Below, piece by piece: positions 62,198 to 64,000 of a stretch of 64,000 nt of DNA. A program made the translations under genes and the position numbers. Each line of letters opens with the position of its first letter. The stretch's first letter is position 1. The DNA is taken from NCBI GenBank assembly GCA_022577435.1, contig JAKOON010000026.1, forward strand, positions 6,024,142-6,088,141, given 5' to 3'. Below the pieces are notes generated by a model, which worked only from the letters and a program-made list of their open reading frames with translations, did no database searches and was not told the origin of the DNA. The DNA is from Embiotoca jacksoni (taxonomy: Eukaryota; Chordata; Actinopteri; Embiotocidae).

Positions 62198-64000
62198 CCT
62201 CTCTGGTCCCTCTTCGATCTCGTCAGACTTCTCCTTCTCTCTCGCTTCATCACTCTATTGCACAAATGCGTCCTGCCACTGATGGTCTCATCTGGGTATT
62301 TTTTTATGTGACCTCCTCCTCCTTGTCTCGGTGTGCAAGGACAGAGACGATAAAGTGCAGGCGGCCCTGAGAAAACCAACAGAATCTGTCCTGCAAAGGA
62401 AACATGTCGGTTAATGTGCGTAGGTTTCACCTAAACTGAAGAGACGTAGCTTAGATCCCATCATTGAATGTTAATGTCAAAGTACAAAAAGGGTTAAAGA
62501 CACGTCGCTGAGAACAATAAACAATCAGGAGCCTTGCTGCCACCAGAACACATCAATCAAAGTCTGTTCTCTATTGATTCCCATTCGAGAATTGCTCCAC
62601 CACATCACAAATTTCCCAGACTGTTCTTTATATGAACAAGGATTTGAAACTCAGAGACGAAAATAACAAGAACAGGATGTGTTTGGAGAAGCACTCCCTC
62701 ATCAACAAATAAGAACGAGCAGCATTTTTATTTTTTTTGAAGCTCTCGGGGATATAAACATCTTCAGGCAAGTAGGGATGCTCGTGATGTCACACGGTGG
62801 TGCAAGTTCAGCCTCGGGCCGTTGTCTTTCCCTTTTCTACCATTCTGTCCATGTAAATTTAATGAGCAACGGTGAGCCTTGACTTCAAATGTGTTTTCAA
62901 TGTTCTTTAAATATTTTGCTGGTATACATCTTTCATAATCATTTTATTTTAATTAAATAGGTTTAGAGTCATAATAATAAAAATAATAAAATAATAACTT
63001 GATTCACTGAGTGAGCTAGTAATCAATAATTGAACCTGTTTGCAATTTTTTTTTAAAAGCTCATGCTTTTGTCTTTGAAGATATAAAGGTGTTTGAAGTT
63101 TCTTTCCTCGTGATGAAAATACACAACATTTCAAATCTCTAAAGTTTAACAAACAGACGAATGGTGGGATTAGTTTATTTAAAAAATGGGTTAAAGTAAA
63201 TTACTTCTCCCTTCAAAAAACAATGAAATACATTTCGTCGCTCGAGAAAGAAAGAATAATAGATACTGCTGTTATCGTGACTTTATGCTGAAGCATGGAA
63301 GCGTGCGTCCAACGCTGATGCAACACTGAGCTCATTACTTACAAACTGAAATGATGTTTAGAGCTCATTACGATATGTATAATATTCTGTAAAATGATGT
63401 CATCATCTTGCACATTGTATCTCAGTGATATGAGTGCAGTTACGTTGATATTGTACTGTTGCAAAACATTTGAAGGAACCGTGATTGTTCTGTCTTGTTA
63501 ACAAAGTATTTGTTGTTCCTTAAACCCCCCCCCCAAAAAAAAAAATCAGCGCTTGAATCATATTTGTCACATCGACAAACACACCGACCTGGCAAAGAAG
63601 AAGCCAGTTGAGAAAAACACTCTGGGTCACCATGGAAGGAAATGACAGCCAAACAACTCATTTTCATTTGATCTGGTTTGGAGAACGTGTTTGCCAAATG
63701 CAAATTTGTGCATCAGAAGTTGTAACAATGTGTGAAGGCAGGCTGCACACTCCCAGTCGCATCTCCCCCTGGTTAAGATGTTTTGTTGGGAGGATGTTGT
63801 TTACCTCTCATGAAAAGTCCATTTCACAAATAACTTTGATCTCTAATCGTTTACCGGTCCAACACGGTAATTATCCCCGTGGCCAACAGTTGATCATTAA
63901 AAACATGAATAAATGAGCGGCTTATTAACTCTCCCTTTTAAGGGGCCTAATCTCCGGCGAAATTGTGTTTGCCTTTGCCCCACCGTCTGACATTAGTGTT
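62198..64000. other. Gene-free sequence
   Basis: Contains a C10-A11 run (63525-63545) and AT-rich unique sequence. The 102-codon plus frame ending at 63916 has no recognised domain. The window ends without reaching a gene. Confidence 0.6.

Overview
This 64 kb window looks like gene-poor nuclear DNA of a ray-finned (teleost) fish, probably a percomorph. It is AT-rich and holds long (GT)n/(CA)n, (TTTC)n, (TA)n and homopolymer microsatellites. It also holds a tRNA-derived SINE with A and B boxes, a decayed Tc1/mariner-type element, and several dispersed repeats of kinds common in fish genomes. There are no bacterial operons, phage modules, CRISPR arrays, rRNA or functional tRNA genes. No open reading frame has convincing protein-coding character: the longest (about 150 codons, 42587-43036) starts beside a TTTC microsatellite and runs through low-complexity sequence. 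The window is best read as intergenic desert or the inside of a very large intron. The species, chromosome and neighbouring genes cannot be told from sequence alone.

Layout. 1-9.4 kb: unique AT-rich sequence with compound GT/G microsatellites (1961-2058, 6153-6268). 9.4-38.3 kb: five copies of one roughly 480 bp dispersed family (9403-9745 -, 12037-12407 +, 22171-22680 -, 33111-33614 +, 37785-38258 +). In the same stretch lie a tRNA-derived SINE (18930-19170), an 11-bp minisatellite (20997-21051), a 157-nt purine tract (25272-25428), a perfect 21-bp inverted repeat (27726-27788), a G-rich/G-quadruplex cluster (29.9-30.7 kb) and one CpG-rich island with a possible first exon (34065-34255). 38.3-64 kb: more unique sequence, a promoter-like motif next to (TTTC)n at 42.6 kb, an internally deleted Tc1/mariner-like element (45600-45884), a degenerate 109-bp tandem repeat (46690-46950), a long (GT)n (48148-48214), a 'CAGCTTTATTGGCC' type fish repeat (50035-50290), a SINE remnant (52798-52908) and an LTR-like block (55750-56355).

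A second dispersed family has three copies (9772-9910, 35921-36125, 40400-40620), recognised by comparing the copies with each other. Several repeat-free stretches (23.87-24.48, 26.75-27.09 and 39.48-39.75 kb) have the balanced, TAAT-rich texture of conserved non-coding elements, but conservation cannot be tested from one sequence.

No gene set acts together here. The content is repeats, decayed transposons and possible regulatory DNA. I found no new biological system. The most checkable oddities are the perfect hairpin at 27.7 kb, the five-copy repeat family, the Tc1-like deletion chimera and the CpG-rich exon candidate at 34.1 kb.
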